From Bacteroidales bacterium UBA6340 (GTDB taxonomy: Bacteria; Bacteroidota; Bacteroidia; Bacteroidales; Paludibacteraceae): a DNA stretch of 26,115 bases. Of this stretch, positions 15,492 through 23,892 are shown one piece after another. The stretch lies in assembly GCA_002440265.1 (NCBI GenBank), contig DJSG01000013.1, positions 1 through 26,115 on the forward strand, given 5' to 3'. The first letter of the stretch is position 1, and every line of letters begins with the position of its first letter. A program made the translations under genes and the position numbers. The notes below the pieces were generated by a model. The model did no database searches. It saw only the letters and a list, made by a program, of their open reading frames with translations, and was not told where the DNA came from.

Positions 15492-16151
15492 ATGCAAGCC
15501 AAAGAAAAGATATATCTGTACGGACTGTTGATTACAGGCATAGCCGTGCAAGTCGTTACGTTTGTATTGATACCCGACAACCCGTGGTCGCTCGTCAGCG
15601 GAGTGCTTGGCATCTGCTCCGTGGTGTTGTGTTCGCAGGGCAATATCCTCACATTTTTCTTCGGCTTCGGGCAGATACTCACTTACACGTACCTCTGCTA
15701 TTTGGAGCGGTTCTATGCGGGTATTGCTATGAACGTCTTTTATTTCGTCACGCAGATATACGGCATCTACGCATGGCGCAAACGGCTGATACACAAGGAT
15801 GACAGCACCACCCCTACGGCAGAGATTCATACACGCCGATTGTCTGCTACTACATTGGCTGTGCTGTCGGCGGGGATACTGGCAGTATCTGTGCTTACAG
15901 GTTGGTTATTAAGCCGTTACACAGACGACACGCAGCCGTATCTGGATGCTTTCACCACCGTCCCTGCCATCGCTGCACAGGTGCTGATGGTGCTCGCCTA
16001 CCGCGAACAATGGTACTTGTGGCTATTTATCGACGTGCTGTACGTCCTCCTTTGGCTCCGTGCCGACAACTACTGCATGACCGCCCAATACGTCTTCTGG
16101 TGCATCAACTGCGTGTATGGTTTTGTGCATTGGAGCAAGAGTGCAAAATAA
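15492..16151 (+). CDS. pnuC: PnuC family vitamin transporter
   Basis: The 219-residue protein has about seven hydrophobic helices. PnuC-type features are the QIYGIYAWRKR loop (about 95-105) and the later YREQWYLWLFIDVLYVLLW helix, where Trp and Asn-type residues line the substrate path. PnuC proteins let nicotinamide riboside diffuse across the inner membrane, and close relatives in Bacteroidota may carry thiamine or riboflavin instead. No partner kinase or riboswitch is present to settle the substrate. It is the last gene of the plus-strand cluster. Confidence 0.88.
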   Translation: MQAKEKIYLYGLLITGIAVQVVTFVLIPDNPWSLVSGVLGICSVVLCSQGNILTFFFGFGQILTYTYLCYLERFYAGIAMNVFYFVTQIYGIYAWRKRLIHKDDSTTPTAEIHTRRLSATTLAVLSAGILAVSVLTGWLLSRYTDDTQPYLDAFTTVPAIAAQVLMVLAYREQWYLWLFIDVLYVLLWLRADNYCMTAQYVFWCINCVYGFVHWSKSAK

Positions 16152-16315
16152 GTCCATTTTGTTGTTAAAATATATTGGCAACCTACCTTTCTTTTACACA
16201 CGGAGAACGCTCGGTGTTCTCTCGGTATTCACCCGAGAAAAATGCGCGATATTTCGGATGATGACGGCTTGTGATTTTTAACTTTTGTTTGCAAACGAAT
16301 GTGCCATTCAGGGTG
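16152..16315. other. convergent intergenic region
   Basis: This region separates the ends of the PnuC gene and the minus-strand secreted-protein gene. It contains two short overlapping inverted repeats (GAGAAC with GTTCTC, and CTCGG with CCGAG, in 16203-16238) and the palindrome GTTTGCAAAC (16287-16296). The A-run after the second stem does not make a standard terminator on either strand. No gene was seen. Confidence 0.45.
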
Positions 16316-17680
16316 CTACAATGTGTGCAAACGAAGGAATTTCTTGCCGTTGCAAATATGTAGTTGATAGATACCCATTGGGACAATGATTTCTTGCGGT
16401 TGCATATCAGAGGGCACGTTTTCTACTGCATCGGACTTGCCCATGGGCCAAGTGGAATATATGGCTGAAGTTATAGGGAACAGACTTATTCCATTGTCTA
16501 TCAATGGTGTAGAAGGCAGGCATGATTCCATATATCCGACCAGTTCGTCAAGGGTGGCTTTGACGCCATAGCCGATATTCAGATAGCGGAGTTTCCCTTT
16601 GTGTTCAAAGTAAAGCATTAGTGAATTGTCAGACAGCCACCGATATTTCCAGACAGATAACGCCGCATAAAGGTCCTCTCCCTTGTGTCCGACAGGGGTA
16701 TTTGTGGCGTCGTGGGTGATAGTGAGTGTGGAATCGGAAAGGAAATCAAGGCGGTATAGCATGTTTGGGGAGATATCGGAACACAAGATGAGGTCGTTAG
16801 AGGACAGTGTATCCATGGTGACAGGGAGCGTTTCGATGACGTGGTACATGATTTCGTTGTCCTTTAGGACGGAGAGGATGTCGCTGCAGAGTGCGCGCGC
16901 TCCCCAATAGGGGCTGTTGTGGACAAGCGAATAGCACCCTGATTCCGGTTGCGAGACCTGTTCGGAGGCTGTTTCGGCGTCCAGATAGACGGCATAGAGT
17001 GTGCAGTGGCTACGCGGGAAATAGAGCGAATGAGCGGCAAAAAGAGTGGGACAAGACGTGCCCTCAGAGACTTCGGTTTCGCTCCAGCCTGCGAAACGCC
17101 AGCGAGCAGTATCCGGCAGCAACGGGAGGATGACGCCGCTATGCGGGGCAGATTCCTCGATGTCCGGCGGATTGTCCCCCACCCCGGACACAAAGCATAC
17201 GCGATACGATTGCGGCACGGGCGGGGTGTAGCGGATAGTGTATGAGGCGATGTAGAGGGAGTTTTCAGTAGCCTTGATATGGATTTTGACCTCCTCGTTT
17301 GCACCGACTCTGCGGCGAATGTTGCGTGATATATTCACGAAAGCGGATGAGAACCCGCCGTTCCAGTCATCATCGCTGAAAGGTGCGGTGCGGATTCTCC
17401 AAACAAGTTTGCCGCCAATGGTCATGAAAAGCCGCCCCGCCCCCGATGAGGAGTTGGAGCGCATAGAGAGCGTGACGGATTGAATGGTGCAGCCATCCCA
17501 CCCCTTTAGGCAGAGCGTTGTGGAATTACCCGCCGTCATCTGCCCTTTGGAACCCGTGGTAGTGGTACGAGTATACACGAAATCACCTCCTTCGGGCAGA
17601 TTGCCAGAGGGAGAAACACGGTTCTTATCGGAAACTGTGAAGGTCGCGCTAAGTATTGACAATAGTAAACAAAGTAACAT
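16316..17680 (-). CDS. secreted protein of unknown function with an InlB-like repeat
   Basis: The 454-residue product begins with a signal peptide (MLLCLLLSILSATFTVS). The frame could extend to TTG at 17701, but that codon lies inside the -7 promoter element, so ATG at 17680 is the start. The N-terminal third is Ser/Thr/Gly-rich and beta-like. Around residues 190-230, WRFAGWSETEVSEGTSC followed by LYAVY resembles a Listeria-Bacteroides (InlB B-type) repeat. The C-terminus, IVPMGIYQLHICNGKKFLRL and on, resembles the last strands of a type IX secretion sorting domain. It would then be a surface or secreted protein, but this is tentative. I do not recognise the family as a whole. It is a single gene with its own promoter. 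Confidence 0.72.
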   Translation of the reverse strand: MLLCLLLSILSATFTVSDKNRVSPSGNLPEGGDFVYTRTTTTGSKGQMTAGNSTTLCLKGWDGCTIQSVTLSMRSNSSSGAGRLFMTIGGKLVWRIRTAPFSDDDWNGGFSSAFVNISRNIRRRVGANEEVKIHIKATENSLYIASYTIRYTPPVPQSYRVCFVSGVGDNPPDIEESAPHSGVILPLLPDTARWRFAGWSETEVSEGTSCPTLFAAHSLYFPRSHCTLYAVYLDAETASEQVSQPESGCYSLVHNSPYWGARALCSDILSVLKDNEIMYHVIETLPVTMDTLSSNDLILCSDISPNMLYRLDFLSDSTLTITHDATNTPVGHKGEDLYAALSVWKYRWLSDNSLMLYFEHKGKLRYLNIGYGVKATLDELVGYMESCLPSTPLIDNGISLFPITSAIYSTWPMGKSDAVENVPSDMQPQEIIVPMGIYQLHICNGKKFLRLHTL

Positions 17681-17698
17681 TTTATATACATTTTCGCA

Positions 17699-17730
17699 CA
17701 AAGGTATATAAAATATCGGATATATACAAA
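17699..17730 (-). promoter_or_regulatory. Bacteroidota promoter for the secreted-protein gene
   Basis: TTTG (17730-17727), a 20-bp spacer and TACCTTTG (17706-17699) on the minus strand match the consensus exactly. The start near 17692 leaves a leader of only about 12 nt before the ATG at 17680. Confidence 0.75.
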
Positions 17731-17767
17731 GAAATAACGAAGTTAGAGTAGTAGTATCGGCTTTTTG

Positions 17768-19135
17768 TTAGCGCAAGCGTCGCTCGATGGTTGCTACGTC
17801 CTGGCGCAAGACGGCATCATAACTCATCCAGTCGTCCATCGTATTGAGCGAGTGCGCCACGGTGGCATGGTCGCGGTGAACGCAGGCACCGATTTGGGCG
17901 AGTGAGCAGTCGGTGTACTTTTTGAGCAGGTACACAACGATATTACGTGCGCGCACGGCATCACGCTGACGGGTGCGTGCGATGAGTGTTTTCTCTGCCA
18001 CGTTAAGTTGTTGGCAGACAGCGGCAATGATGTCGGAGGAGGCATACGCCTTGGGCTGCAACTGGACAAGCCGCCCGACCACTTTCTTGGTGAGCGCCAT
18101 ATCCACAGGGCTGTCGGTGAGCGTGGAGTACGCCATGAGACTTGCCAGCACGCCTTCGAGGTCGCGGATGTTGTCGGTGACGTTGGTAGCGATGTAGTCC
18201 ACTATCTCAGTGCTGAGTTTGATGCCGTCACGGTGCATGCGATAAGCGAGGATGTCGCGGCGCAGTTGGTAGTCGGGGCGTGTGATTTCGGCAGACAAGC
18301 CCCATTTGAAACGTGACAGCAGGCGTTCCTGTACGCCGTGCAACTCAAGGGGACTGCGGTCGGAAGTGAGGATGAGTTGCTTGTGACTCTGCTGGAGATA
18401 GTTGAAGATTTGGAAGAACGTGTCCTGCGTGCCCTTGAGGTCCGCGAAGTACTGTATGTCGTCCACGATGAGTACGTCCACCGACTGGTAGAACATCAGG
18501 AAATCCGGCACCTGATTGCGGCTGACAGCGTCTTGGAACTGCAGTTTGAACGTGTTGGCCGCCACATAGAGCACACGCAACGAGGGGTTGAGTTCGCAGA
18601 CCTTATTGCCGATAGCGTTGGCAAGGTGCGTCTTCCCTACCCCGCTGCCCCCAAAGAGGAAGAGGGGATTGAAGATGGTTTTGCCGGGTTGCTTGGCTAT
18701 CTCTACGGCGGCAGCACGCGCCAGTTTGTTGGGTTCGCCCTTGACGAAGTTCTCGAAAGTGTACTGGGTATTCAGTTGGCTATCCCATTGGTTTGCAGAG
18801 TCTTCCGATACATCGCGTATAGGCATTCTCTGGCGCGCAGCAGCGGCTTTGGAGGGTTCGCTGGGCACATCAATGGCACTGCCAGCCACCATGACGCGAT
18901 ACTCCAGTTGCACTTGCGGACCAAACACGCGGCGCAACACGCGGGAGAGCAGGTCGAGGTAGTTGTCTTCGATGTAATCCACGATGAACTGGCTCTTGAC
19001 TTGCAGCACCAACACATCGTTTTCATACTGCAAAGCAAGCACGGGAGCGAACCATGTTTGGTACGCACTCTGCGATAAATTGTCACGCAAAATCTGCTGA
19101 CATTCAGCCCACAATATGTTTACATCTTTTGCCAC
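17768..19135 (-). CDS. dnaA: chromosomal replication initiator DnaA
   Basis: DnaA melts the replication origin after binding DnaA boxes as an ATP complex. The 455-residue product has domain I (about 1-90; ILWAECQQILRDNL, then YQTWFAPV), a short linker, the AAA+ domain with Walker A GGSGVGKT (162-169) and Walker B VDDIQ (224-228), and the C-terminal DnaA-box-binding domain with RDHATVAHSL. The frame is open to a TTG at 19198, but that codon is part of the promoter's TACCTTTG element. GTG at 19135 gives the N-terminus expected from relatives (start, a few residues, then NILW) and a leader of about 54 nt. The chromosomal origin is not obvious beside the gene. Confidence 0.96.
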   Translation of the reverse strand: MAKDVNILWAECQQILRDNLSQSAYQTWFAPVLALQYENDVLVLQVKSQFIVDYIEDNYLDLLSRVLRRVFGPQVQLEYRVMVAGSAIDVPSEPSKAAAARQRMPIRDVSEDSANQWDSQLNTQYTFENFVKGEPNKLARAAAVEIAKQPGKTIFNPLFLFGGSGVGKTHLANAIGNKVCELNPSLRVLYVAANTFKLQFQDAVSRNQVPDFLMFYQSVDVLIVDDIQYFADLKGTQDTFFQIFNYLQQSHKQLILTSDRSPLELHGVQERLLSRFKWGLSAEITRPDYQLRRDILAYRMHRDGIKLSTEIVDYIATNVTDNIRDLEGVLASLMAYSTLTDSPVDMALTKKVVGRLVQLQPKAYASSDIIAAVCQQLNVAEKTLIARTRQRDAVRARNIVVYLLKKYTDCSLAQIGACVHRDHATVAHSLNTMDDWMSYDAVLRQDVATIERRLR

Positions 19136-19195
19136 TGCTGGTGATTGTTCGTCAGAAAGAGCACAAGACCTCTGTTTTTTTGACGAAAGCGAGTG

Positions 19196-19227
19196 CAAAG
19201 GTACTGCTATTTTTTGAGTTTGGCAAG
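19196..19227 (-). promoter_or_regulatory. Bacteroidota promoter for dnaA
   Basis: CTTG (19227-19224), a 20-bp spacer and TACCTTTG (19203-19196) on the minus strand. Predicted transcription start is near 19189. Its position rules out the upstream TTG as the dnaA start. Confidence 0.7.
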
Positions 19228-19386
19228 TGGTGCCTGCGGGCTGCTTTTGTAGGAGTCTCTATACTACCCGTTTTCAGCGAGTTACGTGTAAACACATGTT
19301 TACTAATAAGTTATGTAGTTTATCAACACCTAATTCATTGAAACTCATAACTAATGCATGGTTTCGTTCCACATGGTATTGTTTCA
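19228..19386. other. region upstream of dnaA; weak origin-like signals only
   Basis: It contains an inverted repeat with 7-bp arms (GTAAACA, two bases, TGTTTAC; 19288-19303) and one sequence a single base off a DnaA box (TTATCAACA, 19320-19328). There is no cluster of boxes and no AT-rich repeat row, so an origin is not supported. No gene was seen. Confidence 0.4.
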
Positions 19387-19435
19387 CAAAAAATCCCTAA
19401 CCGTTCAAATAGCAACAAGTTAGGGAATTTTTCAG
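19387..19435 (-). terminator. terminator after the amidase-MCE operon
   Basis: TCCCTAAC (19394-19401) and GTTAGGGA (19419-19426) form a perfect 8-bp stem with a 17-nt loop, flanked by A-rich and T-rich runs. On the minus strand a T-run follows the stem about 38-77 bp after the MCE-protein stop, as expected for a terminator. The flanking A/T runs extend the stem and could let it work in both directions. Confidence 0.85.
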
Positions 19436-19463
19436 TCATTCCTCAAATTAGACTTTCAGAAAA

Positions 19464-20372
19464 TTAGTCAGTTTTTGGTATGCGTTTTTTGATACACGGG
19501 TGTGCCTTGACCGACATCACAACGGTGTCCACATTGAGCACTGCGTTGTCGAGGTCGCGAAGCGCGCCGTTGAGATTGTCGTATAGGGCTCTGTCGTTGA
19601 GCAATGCCCCAAGCGTGCCCGAGTCCGTGGTCAGCAGTTGGTTGACCGAAGTAATGGCATCGTCCAGTTTCTGCAATGTATTTTGCAGTTCTGCGGCACG
19701 GATATTCGCCACAACTGCCTGCAAATCAGCCATAGTGGTATCTACCTTTCCGACGATGTCAGGCAGTTGTTCGTGGGTTAAAGCACGTATGTCCCGGCTG
19801 CTCACAGTCAGGTCACGCGTGATACGCTCGATGTTCTGCAAGGTGGCGCGCAGGTTTCCGTCTGACATCTCGTTGTTGAGCGAGGCTATCAGGGTATTTG
19901 CTTCCAGCATCAGGCTGTCCAAATGCGCCAGAAGCCCCGTTTGGAGACCGTCTAACAACCCCGGTACCACTATTGTAGGCAATGTGTCGCCGCGGTGATA
20001 CACATCGCTCGTAGTCAGTTCTGCCTCGCTGGGGATACGCAACTCTATCGCCATTCCCCCCAAGAGACCGTCAGCCACCAATGCCATCTCCGTGCCTTTT
20101 GGCAAGTTGATTCCTTTGTCTATCGACACTGCCACAAGGAAAGAGGAATCGCGTGTGAAGTCATACCGGATGCTCTCCACCAATCCGACTTTGTAGCCCC
20201 TTATATACACAGGTGCTTGCTCCGTCAAGCCATTAACTCGCTCATACTGGCCCATATAGTAGCGGGTCGGCGAGAAGATATTCACTCCTTTCAGGAAGTT
20301 AAACCCGAAATACAGGATACCTGCACAGATGATGGCAAGCACACCTACTTTCAATTCTCTTGCGTGTTTCAT
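19464..20372 (-). CDS. MCE-domain (MlaD-type) lipid transport protein
   Basis: The 302-residue protein has one N-terminal membrane anchor (about 9-26, VGVLAIICAGILYFGFNFL), an MCE domain (about 35-115) with the YERVNGLTEQAPVYIRGYKVG core and the strand LVADGLLGGMAIELR, and a long helical, probably coiled-coil C-terminal part. In diderms MlaD-type proteins form hexameric rings in the periplasm that carry phospholipids between membranes with an MlaE/MlaF ABC transporter, which is not in this window. The start overlaps the amidase stop as ATGA, so the two are cotranscribed and translationally coupled, and a terminator follows. Confidence 0.93.
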   Translation of the reverse strand: MKHARELKVGVLAIICAGILYFGFNFLKGVNIFSPTRYYMGQYERVNGLTEQAPVYIRGYKVGLVESIRYDFTRDSSFLVAVSIDKGINLPKGTEMALVADGLLGGMAIELRIPSEAELTTSDVYHRGDTLPTIVVPGLLDGLQTGLLAHLDSLMLEANTLIASLNNEMSDGNLRATLQNIERITRDLTVSSRDIRALTHEQLPDIVGKVDTTMADLQAVVANIRAAELQNTLQKLDDAITSVNQLLTTDSGTLGALLNDRALYDNLNGALRDLDNAVLNVDTVVMSVKAHPCIKKRIPKTD

Positions 20373-21121
20373 TTCTTGTAATACTGTTCAAAGGCACTGA
20401 AAATGCCGTTCACTATATCTGTTTTGCCGGCATCGCTTGCCAGCCATTTCTCTTCTTCGGCGTTGCTGATAAATCCCATCTCTACCAATACGCTCGGGCA
20501 GGCGGACTTCAATAATACCCAAAACGCAGCCTGTCGTACTCCTCGGTCGGCACGTTGCAGAGTCCCAACAAACTGCTTCTGCACCAATTCGGCAAACAAC
20601 AGACTGTTGTCCATATATTGGTTTTGCATCAGTTCAAAAATTATGTAACTCTCTATGCTGTTTGGGTCAAATCCCTGATACACAGTCTGGTCCTCCTCCA
20701 TTTTCATCACGGCATTCTCGCGCATCGCCACGTCTAAGTTGTCGTCCATCCTGTCGGTACCCAATATAAAAGTTTCCGCCCCGCAAGCATTTTTGTTATC
20801 TGCAGAGTTGGTATGTATACATATAAACAGGTCTGCATGGTTCTTATTCACGGTGTCAGCACGCGCCTGCAATGGCAGAAAGACATCCGTTGTGCGCGTC
20901 ATCACCACTTTCACATCAGGGTATTTTTCCCGGATTTTCGCCGCAAGTCGTTTGGAGACATCCAAATTCAAATCCTTCTCTTGTACACCTTTTTTACCTA
21001 TGGCACCCGCATCATGCCCGCCGTGCCCCGCATCTATCACCACCGTAAAAGACATCAGAACCATAGACATGCACAGGGAAAATACTGCTACCAATATATT
21101 TCTAAAAGAGCCTAACTGCAT
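20369..21121 (-). CDS. N-acetylmuramoyl-L-alanine amidase (AmiC type)
   Basis: The 250-residue enzyme cuts the bond between MurNAc and L-Ala in peptidoglycan. It has a signal sequence (about 1-26) and an Amidase_3 domain with zinc ligands His33 in DAGHGG, the Glu in VQEKDLNLDV and the His in CIHTNS, and the catalytic Glu in VEMGFISNAEEE. No extra LysM or SH3 domain is present. The frame is open to TTG at 21145, but that codon is part of the -7 promoter element; ATG at 21121 gives a leader of about 16 nt and a proper signal peptide. The product acts in the periplasm, probably in cell separation or wall turnover. Confidence 0.95.
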   Translation of the reverse strand: MQLGSFRNILVAVFSLCMSMVLMSFTVVIDAGHGGHDAGAIGKKGVQEKDLNLDVSKRLAAKIREKYPDVKVVMTRTTDVFLPLQARADTVNKNHADLFICIHTNSADNKNACGAETFILGTDRMDDNLDVAMRENAVMKMEEDQTVYQGFDPNSIESYIIFELMQNQYMDNSLLFAELVQKQFVGTLQRADRGVRQAAFWVLLKSACPSVLVEMGFISNAEEEKWLASDAGKTDIVNGIFSAFEQYYKK

Positions 21122-21142
21122 ATTACATTTCTTAAATTCTCG

Positions 21143-21174
21143 CAAAGATACAACATTTTTCTTATTCTCGCAAA
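21143..21174 (-). promoter_or_regulatory. Bacteroidota promoter for the amidase-MCE operon
   Basis: TTTG (21174-21171), a 20-bp spacer and TATCTTTG (21150-21143) on the minus strand match the consensus fully. The predicted start is near 21137. Confidence 0.75.
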
Positions 21175-21198
21175 CTATTTCGCGTCCTCCCGTTGATG

Positions 21199-22110
21199 TC
21201 AGTCCTTCTTGTTTATCTTATCGTAAGCGGATTGTCTCGTGGGGTCTATATCCACCAGTGTTTCATACACGCTTTTCTTCTCGGCATCGGTGCCGCCTTG
21301 GAAGATATTGATAAGTTCATCTGACTTGGCATCTAAGAATGCGTTCACCACATACGTGGCAGGACGTGCACGGTTCGCCTCCTTGAGGGTAGTGATGCCG
21401 CTCGCTATGCGGGCACGCCCATTCGCCACATTCGCCGACATCTCGTCCAAGCCAAGGCGGTGATACTCATAGTAATACTCACGATACTTCTTGAACGCCT
21501 CGTCCATCAGATTATTTATCAGTGCATAGCGATTACGGTTGCTCTCAAAGGCTTTCCACCCTACCGCCTCTGTCGTCTCCAAAGATGCCGATTGTGCTGA
21601 GTTTACGATATTCTCACACATCTGAAAGAAAGGCGTCCCCCCCAAGCGGGAGAACGAATCCATGTCGTGCCCTAAGATGAGATAGCAGTAGTATGCCAGC
21701 ATCGCAGTCAGGTTTGTTGTGAAGGTAGCCTCTTGAAAATCAAGGCGGTCAGACTCCTGATAGACGAAATTGAAATTGTTGTCCTTTATATTCAGCAGCG
21801 GTGTCGTATAGCTTGTTCCATACACGGGGCGGCGACTTTGGCACGTCAATTCCCCGACGACCACATTATCCTGCACCGCCGACACCACCAGCATCATGCT
21901 ACATTCTATCCGTTCTTTCTCCTGAAACGTCATGTTGGTCCACTTGGTGTTGTTGATAAATTCCTCCATAGACTGTTGCAGGGTGGTGAACATCGACTTG
22001 TTGCTTCCCTGCACTTTATCGGAATTCACGGTTACTGTGCATTTCAATTCCTGTGCACCTGCCCCATACGCCCACAGGAACAGGGACGCCAATATAAGAA
22101 ATCGTTTCAT
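21199..22110 (-). CDS. porD: DUF4835 family protein, type IX secretion component PorD
   Basis: The 303-residue protein has a signal peptide (MKRFLILASLFLWAYGAGAQ) followed directly by ELKCTVTVNSDKVQGSNKSMF, the hallmark start of DUF4835. Further family segments are FINNTKWTNMTFQEKERIEC, SRRPVYGTSYTTPLLN and AYYCYLILGHDMDSFSRLGG. In T9SS-bearing Bacteroidota this family is called PorD and is needed for secretion, though its exact role in the complex is not settled. It ends a five-gene operon; its start overlaps the DUF4831 stop as ATGA. Its presence suggests the organism uses a type IX secretion system. Confidence 0.9.
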   Translation of the reverse strand: MKRFLILASLFLWAYGAGAQELKCTVTVNSDKVQGSNKSMFTTLQQSMEEFINNTKWTNMTFQEKERIECSMMLVVSAVQDNVVVGELTCQSRRPVYGTSYTTPLLNIKDNNFNFVYQESDRLDFQEATFTTNLTAMLAYYCYLILGHDMDSFSRLGGTPFFQMCENIVNSAQSASLETTEAVGWKAFESNRNRYALINNLMDEAFKKYREYYYEYHRLGLDEMSANVANGRARIASGITTLKEANRARPATYVVNAFLDAKSDELINIFQGGTDAEKKSVYETLVDIDPTRQSAYDKINKKD

Positions 22111-23168
22111 TTCTGTATGGATGAGATGTTACCTGTTTGCGTATTGAAATAGATATGCGGCATCTTGTCTGCTGTGAACAGGTCCAATGCCAACGGGATT
22201 GCCACGCCATACTGTGCCACAGGATACGTGTTCTCCGTCGTTATGCTACCGTATTGTACCAGTACGGTAGCACTGCCCGGGAGGTTGTAGTATATCTGCG
22301 AAGGCGTTTGTGCCTTACCGCTTTTCTTGGTATCTGCCGCGGGCATCAAGGCTTGTTGCTGCCCCGCCACCGTCAGCGATACGGGCTCGCCGCTCAAATC
22401 ATCCGGAGCCACCACGCCCGTATAGCGCGAAAAACGGCATATAATCTCCTCACTTTTCACCTCTCGCGGCGTGTAATAAATGGTCTTGCTATGGTGTTGT
22501 ATCGTCTTACTCCCGACAAAGAGTGCCGTCAGTTGCTGTTCACGCTGGTCCAACTCCGCCATCACCAACTGCATTGCCTGCCCGTCTGCCGGAGCATGTT
22601 CCACATCTCCCGACAGCAGGTTCAGCCTTGTCTCGCGCAATTGATATATTTGTTTGGCTGCCCCTTCTGCCATCTTTGCGGTTGAATTCGCCAGCATCTG
22701 CTCCTCCAACAGGGGCATCGAACGCGGCGTCACCACCTCGCGTGCCATCAACGGACGATACGGGCAGGGCACTGCGGCTTGAGGAGGCACATTGTAGCCG
22801 TACAGAATACCCTCATCGGTGAGGGCCAGCAACTGCGATTCCACGCCACGCTGCGCCACCACCTTATAGGCTCGCTGCGTATCGGCTATGGTGTGAGTGG
22901 CGGTCGTTATGTTCGTTACGCGATACAATGTCTGCGACTCTACTATCACATCCGTTGAGCCAAGGTACCGTTCCGCATATTGATAGAACACCCCGGGCTG
23001 CATATTTATCTCGTCATACTCAATGGTCACGGCTATCTGCGTCAGCGGCATATAGTACACTATCGCCAACTCGTTCTCATGCACCATTGACATCTGCTGT
23101 GCCTGCAAGGGGGCGGCACATGCTGCACACACACACACAGCGCTCAATACTTTACTTCTTTTCATCAT
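22107..23168 (-). CDS. DUF4831 family envelope protein
   Basis: The 353-residue product begins MMKRSKVLSAVCVCAACAAPLQAQQ, a signal peptide, and continues with the DUF4831-type body: HENELAIVYYMPLTQIAVTIEYD, FYQYAERYLGSTDVI, and TDEGILYGYN. The frame extends upstream inside aroE to 23333, but that part has no signal-peptide character and overlaps conserved aroE sequence. ATG at 23168 lies 16 bp after the aroE stop and is preferred; 23192 is a less likely alternative. The family is widespread in Bacteroidota, with unknown function. Coupling to porD is by position only. Confidence 0.83.
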   Translation of the reverse strand: MMKRSKVLSAVCVCAACAAPLQAQQMSMVHENELAIVYYMPLTQIAVTIEYDEINMQPGVFYQYAERYLGSTDVIVESQTLYRVTNITTATHTIADTQRAYKVVAQRGVESQLLALTDEGILYGYNVPPQAAVPCPYRPLMAREVVTPRSMPLLEEQMLANSTAKMAEGAAKQIYQLRETRLNLLSGDVEHAPADGQAMQLVMAELDQREQQLTALFVGSKTIQHHSKTIYYTPREVKSEEIICRFSRYTGVVAPDDLSGEPVSLTVAGQQQALMPAADTKKSGKAQTPSQIYYNLPGSATVLVQYGSITTENTYPVAQYGVAIPLALDLFTADKMPHIYFNTQTGNISSIQK

Positions 23169-23184
23169 ATCTGTTGTCTGTTTT

Positions 23185-23892
23185 CTATTCATTCCATATC
23201 TTCCACGCCGCTTCAGCCTGCAGGTGAAGCATCTCCAACCCGTTCTTGGTACGTGCCCCGCGCTCTTCCCCATGCTGCAGAAACAGCGTACGCTCCGGAT
23301 TATACACACAATCATACAGCAGGTGCCGACCATCCAACTGCTCGTATGGCAGACGCGGGCATTTGTCTACATCAGGATACATGCCCAACGGCGTACAATT
23401 CACCACCACCGTATGCTCTGCCAGCACCTCTGCACCTACATCCTCGTACGCTATGGCCCCGTCATGTGGACTGCGGCTCACCACCATATACTCCACCCCC
23501 AACCTCTTCAATCCGTATTGCACTGCCCTGCTCACGCCACCCGTCCCCAATACCAATGCATACCTGTCCGTCTCCGACAGCAACGGACGAATACTCTCCA
23601 CAAAGCCTACCCAGTCGGTGTTATACCCGCACCTGCCACGCACCACGTTCACTGCACCTATGGTCTCGGCAATGCTGTCCAACTCCGACAAATAGGGCAT
23701 CACCGCCTGCTTGTATGGCAGCGTGACATTGAAACCGTCCAACTCCTCCATCACCCCAACCACGTCTCGAATATCCGGCAGCGGCAGCAACCGATAGTCG
23801 GCATCTATGCCCTCACGGCGGAACTTCTCCGCAAAGTACGCTGCCGAAAACGAATGTCCCAACGGATTACCTACCACGCCGAAATGTCTCAT
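23185..23892 (-). CDS. aroE: shikimate dehydrogenase
   Basis: AroE reduces 3-dehydroshikimate to shikimate with NADPH in the aromatic amino acid pathway. The 235-residue product shows GNPLGHSFSAAYF (8-20) with the substrate-binding serines, FNVTLPYKQ with the catalytic Lys, ETIGAVN, GYNTDWVGF, the NADP-binding loop LGTGGVSRAV, VVNCTPLGMYP, and the closing NGLEMLHLQAEAAW. It is somewhat shorter than the E. coli enzyme (about 270) but has every key motif. It overlaps the tilS stop by 4 bp (ATGA) in a leftward operon. Confidence 0.97.
   Translation of the reverse strand: MRHFGVVGNPLGHSFSAAYFAEKFRREGIDADYRLLPLPDIRDVVGVMEELDGFNVTLPYKQAVMPYLSELDSIAETIGAVNVVRGRCGYNTDWVGFVESIRPLLSETDRYALVLGTGGVSRAVQYGLKRLGVEYMVVSRSPHDGAIAYEDVGAEVLAEHTVVVNCTPLGMYPDVDKCPRLPYEQLDGRHLLYDCVYNPERTLFLQHGEERGARTKNGLEMLHLQAEAAWKIWNE

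Noticed and set aside
19366..19381. A parS-like sequence (GTTCCACATGGTAT).
   Set aside because: It agrees with the parS consensus at only about 11 of 16 positions and its right half is not symmetric.
19228..19386. Possible replication origin next to dnaA.
   Set aside because: Only one near-match to a DnaA box and no AT-rich repeat row. Bacteroidota origins are often not beside dnaA.
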